Positions 6,549 to 15,255 are shown, counted from the stretch's first letter. The stretch is 36,003 bases of DNA from Streptomyces mangrovisoli (GCF_000974985.2 NZ_LAVA02000123.1:1-36003); one strand, 5' to 3'. The notes: generated by a model from the letters alone, not told the origin. Program-made: numbers and translations.

Positions 6549-8672
6549 GTGACCGCCGATACGTCCGCGCCGTCCACGGCTCTGCTGGCAGGAGCAGACC
6601 GGGACGGTTCCAACTACACCGCGCGGCACCTGCTCGTCCTGGAGGGGCTCGAAGCCGTGCGCAAGCGGCCCGGTATGTACATCGGGTCGACCGACAGCCG
6701 CGGCCTGATGCACTGCCTGTGGGAGATCATCGACAACTCCGTCGACGAGGCCCTCGGCGGCTACTGCGACCACATCGAGGTCGTCCTGCACGACGACGGC
6801 TCCGTCGAGGTGCGCGACAACGGCCGGGGCATCCCCGTCGACGTCGAGCCGAAGACCGGCCTCTCCGGTGTCGAGGTCGTCATGACCAAGCTGCACGCCG
6901 GCGGCAAGTTCGGCGGCGGCTCCTACGCCGCGTCCGGCGGTCTGCACGGCGTGGGCGCCTCCGTGGTGAACGCGCTGTCCGCGCGCCTCGACGTCGAGGT
7001 CGACCGCGGCGGCAGCGTCCACGCCATCAGCTTCCGGCGCGGCGTGCCGGGCGCCTTCATGGCGGCCGGCCCCGACGCGAAGTTCGAGGCCGCGAGCGGG
7101 CTGCGCAAGACCAAGCGGATCCCGAAGACCCGCGTCGGCACCCGCATCCGCTACTGGGCCGACCGGCAGATCTTCCTCAAGGACGCCAAGCTGTCCCTGG
7201 AGACGCTGCACCAGCGCGCCCGCCAGACCGCGTTCCTCGTGCCGGGCCTGACCATCGTCGTCCGTGACGAGTTCGGCCTCGGCCAGGACGGCAGCAAGGG
7301 CGAGGAATCCTTCCGCTTCGACGGCGGCATCAGCGAGTTCTGCGAGTACCTGGCCACCGACCGGCCGGTCTGCGACGTCCTCCGCTTCACCGGACAGGGC
7401 ACCTTCAAGGAGACCGTCCCGGTCCTCGACGAGCACGGCCAGATGACGCCCACCGAGGTCACCCGTGAACTCGGCGTCGACGTCGCGATGCGCTGGGGCA
7501 CGAACTACGACGTGACGCTCAGGTCCTTCGTCAACATCATCGCCACGCCCAAGGGCGGCACCCACGTCGCCGGCTTCGAGCAGGCGATCAAGGACTCGAT
7601 GAACGAGGTCCTGCGCGCGAAGAAGCTGCTGCGCGTCGCAGAGGACGACATCGTCAAGGACGACGCCCTCGAAGGACTCACCGCCGTCGTCACCGTGCGC
7701 CTGGCCGAGCCGCAGTTCGAGGGCCAGACCAAGGAGGTCCTCGGCACCTCGGCCGCCCGCCGCATCGTGAACAACGTGATCTCCAAGGAACTCAAGGCGT
7801 TCCTGACCTCCACGAAGCGCGACGACGCGGCGCAGGCCCGTGTGATCATGGAGAAGGTCGTCGCGGCCGCGCGCACCCGGATCGCGGCCCGCCAGCACAA
7901 GGACGCCCAGCGCCGGAAGACCGCCCTGGAGTCCTCGTCCCTGCCGGCCAAGCTGGCCGACTGCCGCAGCGACGACGTCGACCGCAGCGAGCTGTTCATC
8001 GTCGAGGGAGACTCCGCGCTCGGTACGGCGAAGCTCGCCCGCAACTCCGAGTTCCAGGCGTTGCTGCCGATCCGCGGCAAGATCCTCAACGTCCAGAAGT
8101 CGTCCGTGACCGACATGCTGAAGAACGCCGAGTGCGGCGCGATCATCCAGGTCATAGGGGCGGGCTCCGGCCGCACCTTCGACATCGACGCGGCCCGCTA
8201 CGGCAAGATCATCATGATGACCGACGCCGACGTCGACGGCTCTCACATCCGCACCCTGCTGCTGACCCTCTTCCACCGCTACATGCGGCCGATGGTCGAG
8301 GCGGGCCGGGTCTTCGCCGCGGTGCCGCCGCTGCACCGCATCGAGATCAGCCAGCCCAAGCGGGGCCAGGACAAGTACGTCTACACGTACTCGGACCGCG
8401 AGCTGCGCGAGAAGCTCCTGGAGTTCCAGAGCAAGGGCGTCCGCTACAAGGACTCGATCCAGCGCTACAAGGGCCTCGGCGAGATGGACGCCGACCAGCT
8501 GGCCGAGACCACCATGGACCCGCGGCACCGCACCCTGCGCCGGATCAACCTCTCCGACCTGGACGCAGCCGAGACGGTCTTCGACCTGCTGATGGGCAAC
8601 GACGTCGCCCCCCGCAAGGAGTTCATCTCCAGCTCGGCGGCGACGATGGACCGGTCGCGGATCGACGCGTAG
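6549..8672 (+). CDS. parE: ParE, DNA topoisomerase IV subunit B (type IIA ATPase subunit)
   Basis: 707-residue ATPase/TOPRIM subunit that acts with ParC to decatenate replicated chromosomes. GHKL ATPase: EIIDNSVDEALGG (catalytic Glu and Asn), DNGRGIPV, GGLHGVGASVVNAL. Transducer with QTKEVLGTSAARRIV. TOPRIM: IVEGDSALG (Glu), then MTDADVDGSHIRTLLLT (metal-binding Asp-x-Asp). C-terminal YKGLGEMDADQLAETTMDP is typical of both GyrB and ParE. Absence of gyrA/recF nearby and presence of a parC-like gene at 25223-27679 support ParE rather than GyrB. The GTG start has a strong GAGGAG at 6535-6540. Confidence 0.93.
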   Translation: MTADTSAPSTALLAGADRDGSNYTARHLLVLEGLEAVRKRPGMYIGSTDSRGLMHCLWEIIDNSVDEALGGYCDHIEVVLHDDGSVEVRDNGRGIPVDVEPKTGLSGVEVVMTKLHAGGKFGGGSYAASGGLHGVGASVVNALSARLDVEVDRGGSVHAISFRRGVPGAFMAAGPDAKFEAASGLRKTKRIPKTRVGTRIRYWADRQIFLKDAKLSLETLHQRARQTAFLVPGLTIVVRDEFGLGQDGSKGEESFRFDGGISEFCEYLATDRPVCDVLRFTGQGTFKETVPVLDEHGQMTPTEVTRELGVDVAMRWGTNYDVTLRSFVNIIATPKGGTHVAGFEQAIKDSMNEVLRAKKLLRVAEDDIVKDDALEGLTAVVTVRLAEPQFEGQTKEVLGTSAARRIVNNVISKELKAFLTSTKRDDAAQARVIMEKVVAAARTRIAARQHKDAQRRKTALESSSLPAKLADCRSDDVDRSELFIVEGDSALGTAKLARNSEFQALLPIRGKILNVQKSSVTDMLKNAECGAIIQVIGAGSGRTFDIDAARYGKIIMMTDADVDGSHIRTLLLTLFHRYMRPMVEAGRVFAAVPPLHRIEISQPKRGQDKYVYTYSDRELREKLLEFQSKGVRYKDSIQRYKGLGEMDADQLAETTMDPRHRTLRRINLSDLDAAETVFDLLMGNDVAPRKEFISSSAATMDRSRIDA

Positions 8673-8689
8673 GGGACGCCGGCACAAGG

Positions 8690-8721
8690 GGGAGCCGGCC
8701 CGGCCGGACGGTCCGGCTCCC
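8690..8721 (+). terminator. Probable parE terminator
   Basis: 9-bp stem GGGAGCCGG (8690-8698) / CCGGCTCCC (8713-8721) with a GC-rich loop, 17 nt after the parE stop. Confidence 0.55.
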
Positions 8722-8741
8722 GACCACTCCCTCCGCAACCC

Positions 8742-8813
8742 GCGGGCCCTCCGCACCTGCACTCCGCGGACCCTCCGCACCCACACCTCGCGGGCCCTCC
8801 GCACCCACACCTC
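8742..8813. repeat. Three tandem 24-nt direct repeats
   Basis: Units 8742-8765, 8766-8789 and 8790-8813, with core GCGGGCCCTCCGCACCCACA; a fourth, degenerate partial copy starts at 8814. No coding frame is supported here. Confidence 0.75.
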
Positions 8814-8851
8814 GCGGGTCGGCCGCTCCGGCCCGCCCCGGCCTCTCCACC

Positions 8852-8889
8852 CGTGGGTGGATCCCCGCGCCGTGGCGGATCCACCCACG
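8852..8889. other. 13-bp perfect inverted repeat before the DUF1453-kinase operon
   Basis: CGTGGGTGGATCC (8852-8864) and its inverted copy (8877-8889), 12-nt loop. It sits 103 nt before the ATG at 8992, so it is either a second terminator for the parE transcript or an operator of the following operon. Confidence 0.55.
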
Positions 8890-8991
8890 TTCCACCTCCG
8901 AGCCGATTCGCCGACCTGCGCGGATCCGTAGCGTTTGGGGCATCGGCAGCGCTCGCTGCCGGGACCCTCTCCCCGCTCACGGAGGCCTCTC

Positions 8992-9516
8992 ATGTCCGGG
9001 CTCGTCAACGCGTTGGTGATCGTCGCCGTTGTCGTGCTGGTGATCGTCCGCCAGTTCCGTGCCCGCCGGATAGGCGCCGACCGGCGCTGGTGGCTCGTGC
9101 CCGCGATCCTGGCGGTCGTGGCCCTGCGCGAGCCCGGCATGGTCGACTCCCACCATCCGACCCAGTCCGCGCTGCTGCTCGGCGCCGAACTCGTCCTCGG
9201 CCTGGCCACCGGGGCCGGCTGGGCCTGGACCACCCGAGTGTGGGCCGAGCCGGACGGCGCGTTGTGGAGCAAGAGCACCAAGGCCAGCGTCGCGGTCTGG
9301 GGCGTGGGCATAGCCGCAAGGGCGGGCCTGTTCGCCCTGGGCGCCGCGCTCGGCATCCACCAGCACAGCTCCGCCCTGATGCTCGCCCTCGCCGCGACCC
9401 TGCTGGTGCGCTCCGGCATCCTCGTCTGGCGGGCACAGTCGCTGACCGCGACGCCCGCCCCGGCCGCGGCGTACGGTGACGACGTGATCCGGCCCGCCTG
9501 GAAGGACCGCGTGTGA
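8992..9516 (+). CDS. DUF1453-like multipass membrane protein, first gene of a kinase operon
   Basis: 174 residues, about four membrane segments (roughly 5-23, 33-50, 57-78 and 98-145 as a hydrophobic block). A charged loop RQFRARRIGADRRWW follows the first segment. Resembles the DUF1453/CcdC-like small membrane proteins; function unknown. The ATG at 8992 is chosen because GGAGG lies at 8981-8985; an in-frame GTG at 8935 has no ribosome site. Its stop overlaps the next start (GTGA, 9513-9516), so it is translationally coupled to the histidine kinase and may be its signal-sensing or regulatory membrane partner. Confidence 0.75.
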   Translation: MSGLVNALVIVAVVVLVIVRQFRARRIGADRRWWLVPAILAVVALREPGMVDSHHPTQSALLLGAELVLGLATGAGWAWTTRVWAEPDGALWSKSTKASVAVWGVGIAARAGLFALGAALGIHQHSSALMLALAATLLVRSGILVWRAQSLTATPAPAAAYGDDVIRPAWKDRV

Positions 9517-10664
9517 CGGAGAACGCCTGGACCCGCTGGCCGTCCCCGGAGGCACTCGGCCGCAACGGCCTCTCCCGGCCGAGGCGCCTGCTGTCCGGGG
9601 GCATCCGCGCCCTGGTTCTCGGGATGCTGCTGTGGAGCGTGTTCCACAACAAGCACGTGCACGGCTGGGGCATCGCGTTCGCCGTCGTCGGGATCGCCGT
9701 CACCGGAGTGCTCGCCCGGGCGTTCTGGCGGACCACCCTGCAGCACCGGCTGATGTCGTCGCTCCTCCTGGTCGTCCCGCTGCTCGGGATGGCCGTGCTG
9801 GCCCAGTCCACCGGCTTCGAAGGACCGGCGCTCGTCCTGTGGTGCGGCTGCGCGATCTCCGCGCTGGAGCGGATGCCCATGGGCGCCGCGCTGCCCGTCG
9901 CCTCCGTCGCCCTCGCCTCGTTCGCCGCCGTCAACAACGACGTCCCGCTGACGACCGCCGCCACCGTCACCGGCATGGCCCTCGCCGGATACGTCCTGCG
10001 TCTGGACGCCGAGGCCCGCGGCGGCGCGCAGCGGCTGCTCGCCCAGGAACGAGCGGCGCGCGCGGCCGAAGCGGAGTCGGCGGCCCTGGCGGAGCGCGCC
10101 AGGATCGCGCGGGAGATCCACGACGTGCTGGCACACAGCCTGTCCGCGCAGATGGTGCACCTGGAGGCGGCCCGGCTGCTGATCGAGCGGGGAGCCGACC
10201 GGGACCAGATCCTCGAGCGGGTCGTCGCGGCGCGCGGCATGGCCCGTGACGGCCTCGCCGAGACCCGCCAGGCACTCTCCGCGCTGCGGGGTGAACTGAC
10301 GCCGCTGGAGGACTTCCTGAGCGAGCTGGTCAGCGCGGCCGGCGGCGCGGAGGTCACCGTCACGGGTGAGCGTCCGCAGCTGTCCGCGGAGGCGTCGCAG
10401 GCGGTGCGCAGGGTCGCCCAGGAGGCCCTGACGAACGTGCGCAAGCACGCCCCCGGTGCGAAGGTGCGGATCCGCCTCGACTACCGCGAGCACGAAGTGA
10501 CGCTGAACGTGCGGGACTCGGGGGGCGCCGCGGGTGAACTCGGCACATCCGGCGGCGGGTACGGTCTGCTGGGGATGCGGGAGCGCGCCGAGCTGCTGGG
10601 CGGCTCGCTGGACGCCGGGCCGGACGAGGAGGGGTTCGTCGTGACACTGAAGGTGCCGGTATGA
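9513..10664 (+). CDS. NarL-class sensor histidine kinase (HisKA_3)
   Basis: 383 residues. Four to five N-terminal membrane segments (about 30-165) without a large extracellular domain suggest membrane or envelope sensing. The DHp domain has the phospho-acceptor His203 in RIAREIHDVLAHSLSAQ, followed by RQALSALRGE. The ATPase domain has RRVAQEALTNVRKHAPG (N box), DSGG and GYGLLGMRERAELLGG (G box). It overlaps the gene before it by GTGA and the response regulator gene by ATGA, which makes a three-gene operon. Signal and targets unknown. Confidence 0.9.
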   Translation: MTENAWTRWPSPEALGRNGLSRPRRLLSGGIRALVLGMLLWSVFHNKHVHGWGIAFAVVGIAVTGVLARAFWRTTLQHRLMSSLLLVVPLLGMAVLAQSTGFEGPALVLWCGCAISALERMPMGAALPVASVALASFAAVNNDVPLTTAATVTGMALAGYVLRLDAEARGGAQRLLAQERAARAAEAESAALAERARIAREIHDVLAHSLSAQMVHLEAARLLIERGADRDQILERVVAARGMARDGLAETRQALSALRGELTPLEDFLSELVSAAGGAEVTVTGERPQLSAEASQAVRRVAQEALTNVRKHAPGAKVRIRLDYREHEVTLNVRDSGGAAGELGTSGGGYGLLGMRERAELLGGSLDAGPDEEGFVVTLKVPV

Positions 10665-11347
10665 CGGAGGAGGCCGGCCTGAGGTCCGCTCGGGTGGTCG
10701 TCGCCGACGATCAGACCGTGGTGCGCGAAGGCATCGTGATGCTGCTCGGGCTGCTGCCGGGGATCGAGGTCGTCGGCTCCGCGGGCGACGGCGAGGAGGC
10801 GGTCGCGCTGGTGGCGGAGCTGGATCCGGACGTGGTGCTGATGGATCTGCGGATGCCCCGCTGCGACGGGGTGGAGGCGACCCGGCGGATCCGTGCCGAG
10901 CACCCGCGCACGCAGGTGGTGGTGCTGACGACCTTCGCGGACGACGACTCCCTCTTCCCCGCGTTGAAGGCGGGCGCGCGGGGCTATCTCACCAAGGACG
11001 CCGGGGGAGACGAGATCGCGCGGGCCGTGCGCAGCGTACTGTCCGGGGACGCCGGACTCTCGCCCAGTATCCAACGGCGCCTGCTGGAGCGGTTGTCGGA
11101 GCCCGAGCGGCCGCCCGTGCCCGGGCCCGCGGAGCCGCCGGACGGGCTGACGACGCGGGAGAGCGAGGTGCTGGCGCTGATCGCGGAGGGGCTCAGCAAC
11201 CAGGAGATCGCCCGGAAACTCCATGTCTCCACCGCCACGGTGAAGACCCACATCAACAACCTCTTCGCCAAGACGGGACTCAAGGACCGTGCCCAGGCCG
11301 TCCGTTACGCCTATGCGAAGGGCCTTGCCCGGCCACCAGCGCATTGA
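10661..11347 (+). CDS. NarL/LuxR-family response regulator
   Basis: 228 residues. Receiver domain (10-125) with acidic pair Asp16-Asp17, phospho-acceptor Asp62 in VVLMDLRMP, and conserved Thr and Lys in VLTTFADD and LTKDAGG. C-terminal LuxR-type HTH (about 160-220): LTTRESEVLALIAEGLSNQEIARKLHVS... and the TVKTHINNLFAKTG recognition helix. The start ATG overlaps the kinase stop (ATGA at 10661-10664), so it is the cognate partner. DNA target unknown. Confidence 0.93.
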   Translation: MTEEAGLRSARVVVADDQTVVREGIVMLLGLLPGIEVVGSAGDGEEAVALVAELDPDVVLMDLRMPRCDGVEATRRIRAEHPRTQVVVLTTFADDDSLFPALKAGARGYLTKDAGGDEIARAVRSVLSGDAGLSPSIQRRLLERLSEPERPPVPGPAEPPDGLTTRESEVLALIAEGLSNQEIARKLHVSTATVKTHINNLFAKTGLKDRAQAVRYAYAKGLARPPAH

Positions 11348-11416
11348 GTCACCTGATGGGGTGAAGGGGCCCGGGAAGCGGGGCCGAGGGTGTGCCCGGT
11401 CTGTCCATCCTTGCGT

Positions 11417-11977
11417 ATGCAGTCAAGCAACGGTCGTCCCCGCGGAGACGCGGGTGCTCCTCAGGGCTCGGCCGAGAACCACGAGCCGGATGACCCGACC
11501 CTCACCGAGGCGTCCCGGGGTGTGAGTTACGAGGACCCCTGGTACGACGCCCTCGCCTCGGGGTGGGGGGAGTCGGCGGAGTCCGGGCCCGGGCCCGCCG
11601 CCGTACCGCTCGCGCGCGCGGCCGACGAGGCGGCGGACGTCGATCCCGGGGAGGTGTATCTGGAGGTGCAGCGCAGCGCGGCCTTCCAGGAGGTGCGCAG
11701 TCGCTACCGGCGATTCGTGGTCCCCGGCACGGTGGCCTTCCTCGTCTGGTACGTGGCCTATGTCGTGGCCGCCACGAGCGCGCCGGGGCTCATGGCCCGG
11801 CCGGTCGCCGGCGCCGTGAACGTGGCGATGGTCGCGGGGCTCGGCCAGTTCCTCACGACGTTCCTGCTCACCTGGGCCTACGCCCGCCACGCACGGCTGC
11901 GCCGGGACCGGGCCGCGCTCGAACTGCGCTGGGACACACAGGAACTGACCCGAGGCATCGGAGGCGGTGCCCGATGA
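11417..11977 (+). CDS. DUF485 membrane protein, symporter partner
   Basis: 186 residues from the ATG at 11417. A hydrophilic N-terminal half (SYEDPWYDALASGWGE) is followed by a DUF485 domain with two membrane helices (GTVAFLVWYVAYVVAATS and VAMVAGLGQFLTTFLLTWAYA). DUF485 proteins (E. coli YjcH type) are regularly encoded before ActP-like acetate/monocarboxylate symporters, as here. Start is uncertain: GTG at 11390 has a weak purine stretch before it, GTG at 11521 would begin exactly at the conserved part, and none has a strong ribosome site. The stop overlaps the symporter start (ATGA), so the two are coupled. Confidence 0.8.
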   Translation: MQSSNGRPRGDAGAPQGSAENHEPDDPTLTEASRGVSYEDPWYDALASGWGESAESGPGPAAVPLARAADEAADVDPGEVYLEVQRSAAFQEVRSRYRRFVVPGTVAFLVWYVAYVVAATSAPGLMARPVAGAVNVAMVAGLGQFLTTFLLTWAYARHARLRRDRAALELRWDTQELTRGIGGGAR

Positions 11978-13563
11978 CGGGGCAGCACCAGACGCTGGCG
12001 TTGATGCTGTTCAGCGCGTTCGTCGCGGTCACTTTGGGGATCACGACGTGGGTCGGCCGGCATCGGCACGGGTCGGCCGAGGAGTTCTACGCGGGCGGCC
12101 GTCTCTTCTCCCCGATGGAGAATGGTTTTGCCATTGCGGGCGACTACATGTCCGCTGCATCCTTCCTCGGAGTCACCGGGCTGATCGCGCTGTTCGGCTA
12201 CGACGGGCTCCTCTACGTCGTCGGATTCCTGGTCGCCTGGCTGCTGGTGCTGTTCCTGGTCGCCGAACTGGTGCGCAACTGCGGCCGGTTCACCCTGGCC
12301 GACGTCGTGGCCGCGCGCATGAGGGAACGGCCGGTGCGGATCGCGGTGGGAACCTCCTCGGTCACCGTGTCCGTTCTCTACCTGGTGGCGCAGATGGTCG
12401 GGGCGGGCAGCCTGGTCGCACTGCTGCTGGGGCGGACGAGCCAGGCCGCGCAGGCCTGGACGGTCATCGCCGTCGGCGCGCTGATGGTGATCTATGTGTC
12501 GTTCGGAGGGATGCGGGCCACCACCTGGATCCAGATCGTGAAGGCGGTGCTGCTGCTGGCCGGCACCGTCGCGCTGACCGTGCTGGTGCTGGTGCGTTTC
12601 CACGGCGACGTCGACCGGCTGCTGTCCACGGCCGCCGAGCGCAGCGGACACGGGACCGCGTTCCTGGCGCCGGGACTTAAGTACGGCGGGAGTTGGACCG
12701 CGCGTCTCGACTTCATCAGCCTCGGCCTGGCCCTGGTGCTGGGCACCGCCGGACTGCCGCACATCCTGTCCCGCTTCTACACCGTGCCGACCGCGCGGGC
12801 CGCCCGCCGCTCGGTGATCTGGTCGGTCGGACTCATCGGCGGCTTCTACCTGATGACGATCGTGCTCGGGTTCGGGGCCGCCGCGATCGTCGGCCCGGAC
12901 GCCGTGCGCGGGTCCAACGCGGCCGGGAACACGGCCGTACCGCTGCTGGCCCTCGATCTGGGCGGGGGCGCGGACTCCACCGGAGGCACCGTGCTGTTCG
13001 CGGTCGTCGCCGCCGTCGCCTTCGCCACCATCCTCGCGGTGGTCGCGGGCATCACCCTGGCGTCGTCGGCGTCCGTCGCCCACGACCTGTACGCCTCGCT
13101 GCGCAGACGGGCGGCGCCGCGTGGCGAGGTGACGGTGGCCCGGCTGGCCGCGGTCGGCATCGGGGTGGTCGCGATCGCGCTCGGACTGCTCGCGCGGGAC
13201 CTCAACGTGGCCTTCCTGGTCGGCCTCGCCTTCGCCGTCGCCGCCTCCGCGAACCTCCCCGCGCTGCTCTACTCCCTGTTCTGGCGCGGCTTCACCACTC
13301 GCGGCGCGGTGTGGGCGGTCTACGGCGGGCTCGTGCCGGCGCTGGTGCTCGTCGTGCTCTCCCCGGTGGTGTCGGGCAGCCCCGACTCGCTGTTCCCGGG
13401 CCTCGACTTCCAGTACTTCCCGTTGCAGAATCCCGGGATCGTCTCCGTTCCGTTGGGCTTCCTCGCGGGCTGGCTCGGCACGGTCACCTCACCCGAGATC
13501 CCCGACGAGGCCAAACACGCGGAGACGGAGGTGCGGTCCCTGACCGGGGCGGGAGCGGTCTGA
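11974..13563 (+). CDS. Sodium:solute symporter, acetate/monocarboxylate (ActP/MctC) type
   Basis: 529-residue SSS-family transporter with about 13 membrane helices. Family signatures: GSAEEFYAGGRLFSPMENGFAIAGDYMSAASFLG at the N-terminus, VYVSFGGMRATTWIQIVKAVLL-like block in the middle, GTAGLPHILSRFYTVPTARAARRS, and FATILAVVAGITLASSASVAHDLY. These are closest to ActP/MctC acetate, pyruvate and propionate uptake systems; the exact substrate cannot be read off. ATG at 11974 with GGAGG upstream, overlapping the DUF485 stop. Convergent, 24 bases away, lies the DcuR-like regulator. Confidence 0.88.
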   Translation: MTGQHQTLALMLFSAFVAVTLGITTWVGRHRHGSAEEFYAGGRLFSPMENGFAIAGDYMSAASFLGVTGLIALFGYDGLLYVVGFLVAWLLVLFLVAELVRNCGRFTLADVVAARMRERPVRIAVGTSSVTVSVLYLVAQMVGAGSLVALLLGRTSQAAQAWTVIAVGALMVIYVSFGGMRATTWIQIVKAVLLLAGTVALTVLVLVRFHGDVDRLLSTAAERSGHGTAFLAPGLKYGGSWTARLDFISLGLALVLGTAGLPHILSRFYTVPTARAARRSVIWSVGLIGGFYLMTIVLGFGAAAIVGPDAVRGSNAAGNTAVPLLALDLGGGADSTGGTVLFAVVAAVAFATILAVVAGITLASSASVAHDLYASLRRRAAPRGEVTVARLAAVGIGVVAIALGLLARDLNVAFLVGLAFAVAASANLPALLYSLFWRGFTTRGAVWAVYGGLVPALVLVVLSPVVSGSPDSLFPGLDFQYFPLQNPGIVSVPLGFLAGWLGTVTSPEIPDEAKHAETEVRSLTGAGAV

Positions 13564-13587
13564 TCGGCGGGGCACGGGCTGTCCGCG

Positions 13588-14280
13588 CTACACAGCCACC
13601 CAGGCGTACCGGTGCTCCGGGCGGCCGGTGTCGCCGTACTTCAGCGACAGGCGCAGACGGCCCGCCTGTTCCAGGTGGCGCAGATAGCGCTGTGCCGTGG
13701 AACGGCTCAGGCCGGTGCGTACGGCGACCTCGTGGGCCGACAGCGGCGCTCCGGCGCCGTGCAGGACACCGCAGATCAGATCGGTGGTCGGTTCGGAATG
13801 GCCACTGGGCAGCCCCGGTGACGACGGGGCGGGCGCGGTCCGCAGTGCGCCGAAGATGCGATCGACCTGCTCCTGCCCCGCAGTACCGCGCACGCCGACG
13901 CGGTCCACGGTGCGGCGCAGCGCCGCGTACGACTCCAGACGGGTGCGCAGCGCGGCGAAGGTGAACGGTTTCACCAGGTAGTGCAGCGCGCCCAGGCGCA
14001 TCGCCCGCTGCACGGTCGCCACATCACCGGCCGCCGTGATCATGATGACGTCGGCGCCGAGGCCCTCCTCGCGCATCCGGTGCACGAGTTCGAGGCCCGT
14101 CCCGTCGGGCAGGTAGTGGTCGAGCAGCACCAGGTCGACGCCCCCGCGCCGTACGGCGGTCAGCGCCTGCGCGGCGCTGTGCGCGCGGTCGGCGACCCGG
14201 AAGCCGGGAACCTTGCCCACGTACCTGGCGTTGATCTCGGCGACACGGAAGTCGTCGTCCACCACCATGACGTCAATCAT
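13588..14280 (-). CDS. DcuR/CitB-family response regulator
   Basis: 230 residues. Receiver domain with Asp8-Asp10, phospho-acceptor Asp54 (VLLDHYLPDG) and Lys104 (YLVKPF), then a linker, then a winged helix (about 165-225; LSAHEVAVRTGLSRSTAQRYLRHLEQAGRL) as in DcuR, CitB and MalR that respond to C4-dicarboxylates or citrate. The first in-frame ATG after GGAAGG on the minus strand is at 14280; a further upstream ATG at 14382 adds 34 residues that do not fit the family. The partner kinase is at 17228-18961, on the same strand, with an ABC transporter on the opposite strand between them. Confidence 0.92.
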   Translation of the reverse strand: MIDVMVVDDDFRVAEINARYVGKVPGFRVADRAHSAAQALTAVRRGGVDLVLLDHYLPDGTGLELVHRMREEGLGADVIMITAAGDVATVQRAMRLGALHYLVKPFTFAALRTRLESYAALRRTVDRVGVRGTAGQEQVDRIFGALRTAPAPSSPGLPSGHSEPTTDLICGVLHGAGAPLSAHEVAVRTGLSRSTAQRYLRHLEQAGRLRLSLKYGDTGRPEHRYAWVAV

Positions 14281-14341
14281 CAGGCCCTTCCTTCGAGGCC
14301 GGCGGGCGTTACGCCCGTGTTTCGTGCTCCGCAGTTGTAGC

Positions 14342-14379
14342 GCGAGCAAAAAGAGCACAACAGGTGCTTGCGAGCAAAA
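14342..14379. promoter_or_regulatory. Direct repeats in the regulator/ABC-transporter intergenic region
   Basis: Two perfect copies of GCGAGCAAAA (14342-14351 and 14370-14379), 28 nt apart, in an A-rich stretch between the divergent response regulator and ABC transporter genes. Overlapping inverted pairs (GTTGT/ACAAC, 14334-14361; AGCAC/GTGCT, 14354-14368) are also present. Likely binding sites of the DcuR-like regulator, by position and A-richness. Confidence 0.5.
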
Positions 14380-14439
14380 CAACGGGTTGCGCCCACAAGA
14401 CTGCTGCCCCGTGGGCCGGCGCGCCTACGGTCCCGGCCC

Positions 14440-15255
14440 ATGAGCGCAGACACCAGCCCCGCCATCGAGCTGCGGGGCGCGAGCAAGACCTTCAGGACCC
14501 CGTCCGGGGCCCCGCACACGGCCGTGCGGGATCTGGACCTGACGGTGGGCCGCGGCGAGTTCGTGGCGGTCGTCGGGCCCACGGGCTGCGGCAAGTCGAC
14601 CACGCTGACCCTGGTCAGCGGTCTGGAGGAACCCAGCGACGGCGAGGTCCTGGTGGCCGGCGCACCGGTCGGCGGGGTCGGCGGCAAGGTCGGGTTCGTC
14701 TTCCAGCAGGACGCCACCTTCCCCTGGCGCACGGTCCTGTCCAACGTCATGGCGGGCCCGCGCTTCCGCGGCGTGCCCAAGGCGGAGGCGAAGGAGAAGG
14801 CCCGCGACTGGATCGCCCGGGTGGGCCTCGCGGGATTCGAGGACCGCTACCCGCACCAGCTCTCCGGAGGCCAGCGCAAGCGGGTCGCCCTCGCCGCGAC
14901 CTTCGTCAACGACCCCGAGATCCTGCTGATGGACGAGCCGTTCTCGGCGCTCGACGTGCAGACCCGGGCCCTGATGTCGGACGAGCTCCTGGAGCTGTGG
15001 GAGGGCACGGGCGCCTCGGTCGTCTTCGTCACCCACGACCTCGAGGAGTCCATCGCGCTGGCCGACCGGGTCGTCGTGATGACCGCCGGGCCCGCGACGG
15101 TCAAGCAGGTCTTCGACATCGACCTGCCCCGTCCGCGCAAGGTCGAGTCGGTGCGCCTGCTACCGCGGTTCATCGAGATCTACCGGGAGATCTGGGCGTC
15201 CCTCGGCGAAGAGGTGCGCATCACGCGCGAGAGGGGTGCCGCCCATGTCGCCTGA
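14440..15255 (+). CDS. ABC transporter ATPase, nitrate/sulfonate/taurine (SsuB/TauB) type
   Basis: 271 residues. Walker A GPTGCGKST, Q-loop VFQQDATFPWRTV, ABC signature LSGGQRKRVALAATF, Walker B ILLMDEPFSALD, H-loop VTHDLEESIALADRV. The Q-loop W-R-T and the E-E-S-I-A-L-A-D segment are typical of the SsuB/TauB/NrtD group. The ATG at 14440 has no ribosome site; TACGGT at 14426-14431 lies 8 nt before it, so the mRNA may be leaderless. First gene of a three-gene operon with the permease overlapping by 11 bases. Confidence 0.92.
   Translation: MSADTSPAIELRGASKTFRTPSGAPHTAVRDLDLTVGRGEFVAVVGPTGCGKSTTLTLVSGLEEPSDGEVLVAGAPVGGVGGKVGFVFQQDATFPWRTVLSNVMAGPRFRGVPKAEAKEKARDWIARVGLAGFEDRYPHQLSGGQRKRVALAATFVNDPEILLMDEPFSALDVQTRALMSDELLELWEGTGASVVFVTHDLEESIALADRVVVMTAGPATVKQVFDIDLPRPRKVESVRLLPRFIEIYREIWASLGEEVRITRERGAAHVA

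Noticed and set aside
6549..8672. GyrB identity for the type IIA ATPase subunit
   Set aside because: No dnaN/recF/gyrA neighbours and a parC-like partner lies in the same window; ParE is the better name, though motifs alone do not separate them fully.
6504..10493. Very long minus-strand open frame over parE and the kinase operon
   Set aside because: It is the antisense shadow of strongly supported plus-strand genes; the protein is rich in Arg, Gly, Val and Asp without family motifs.
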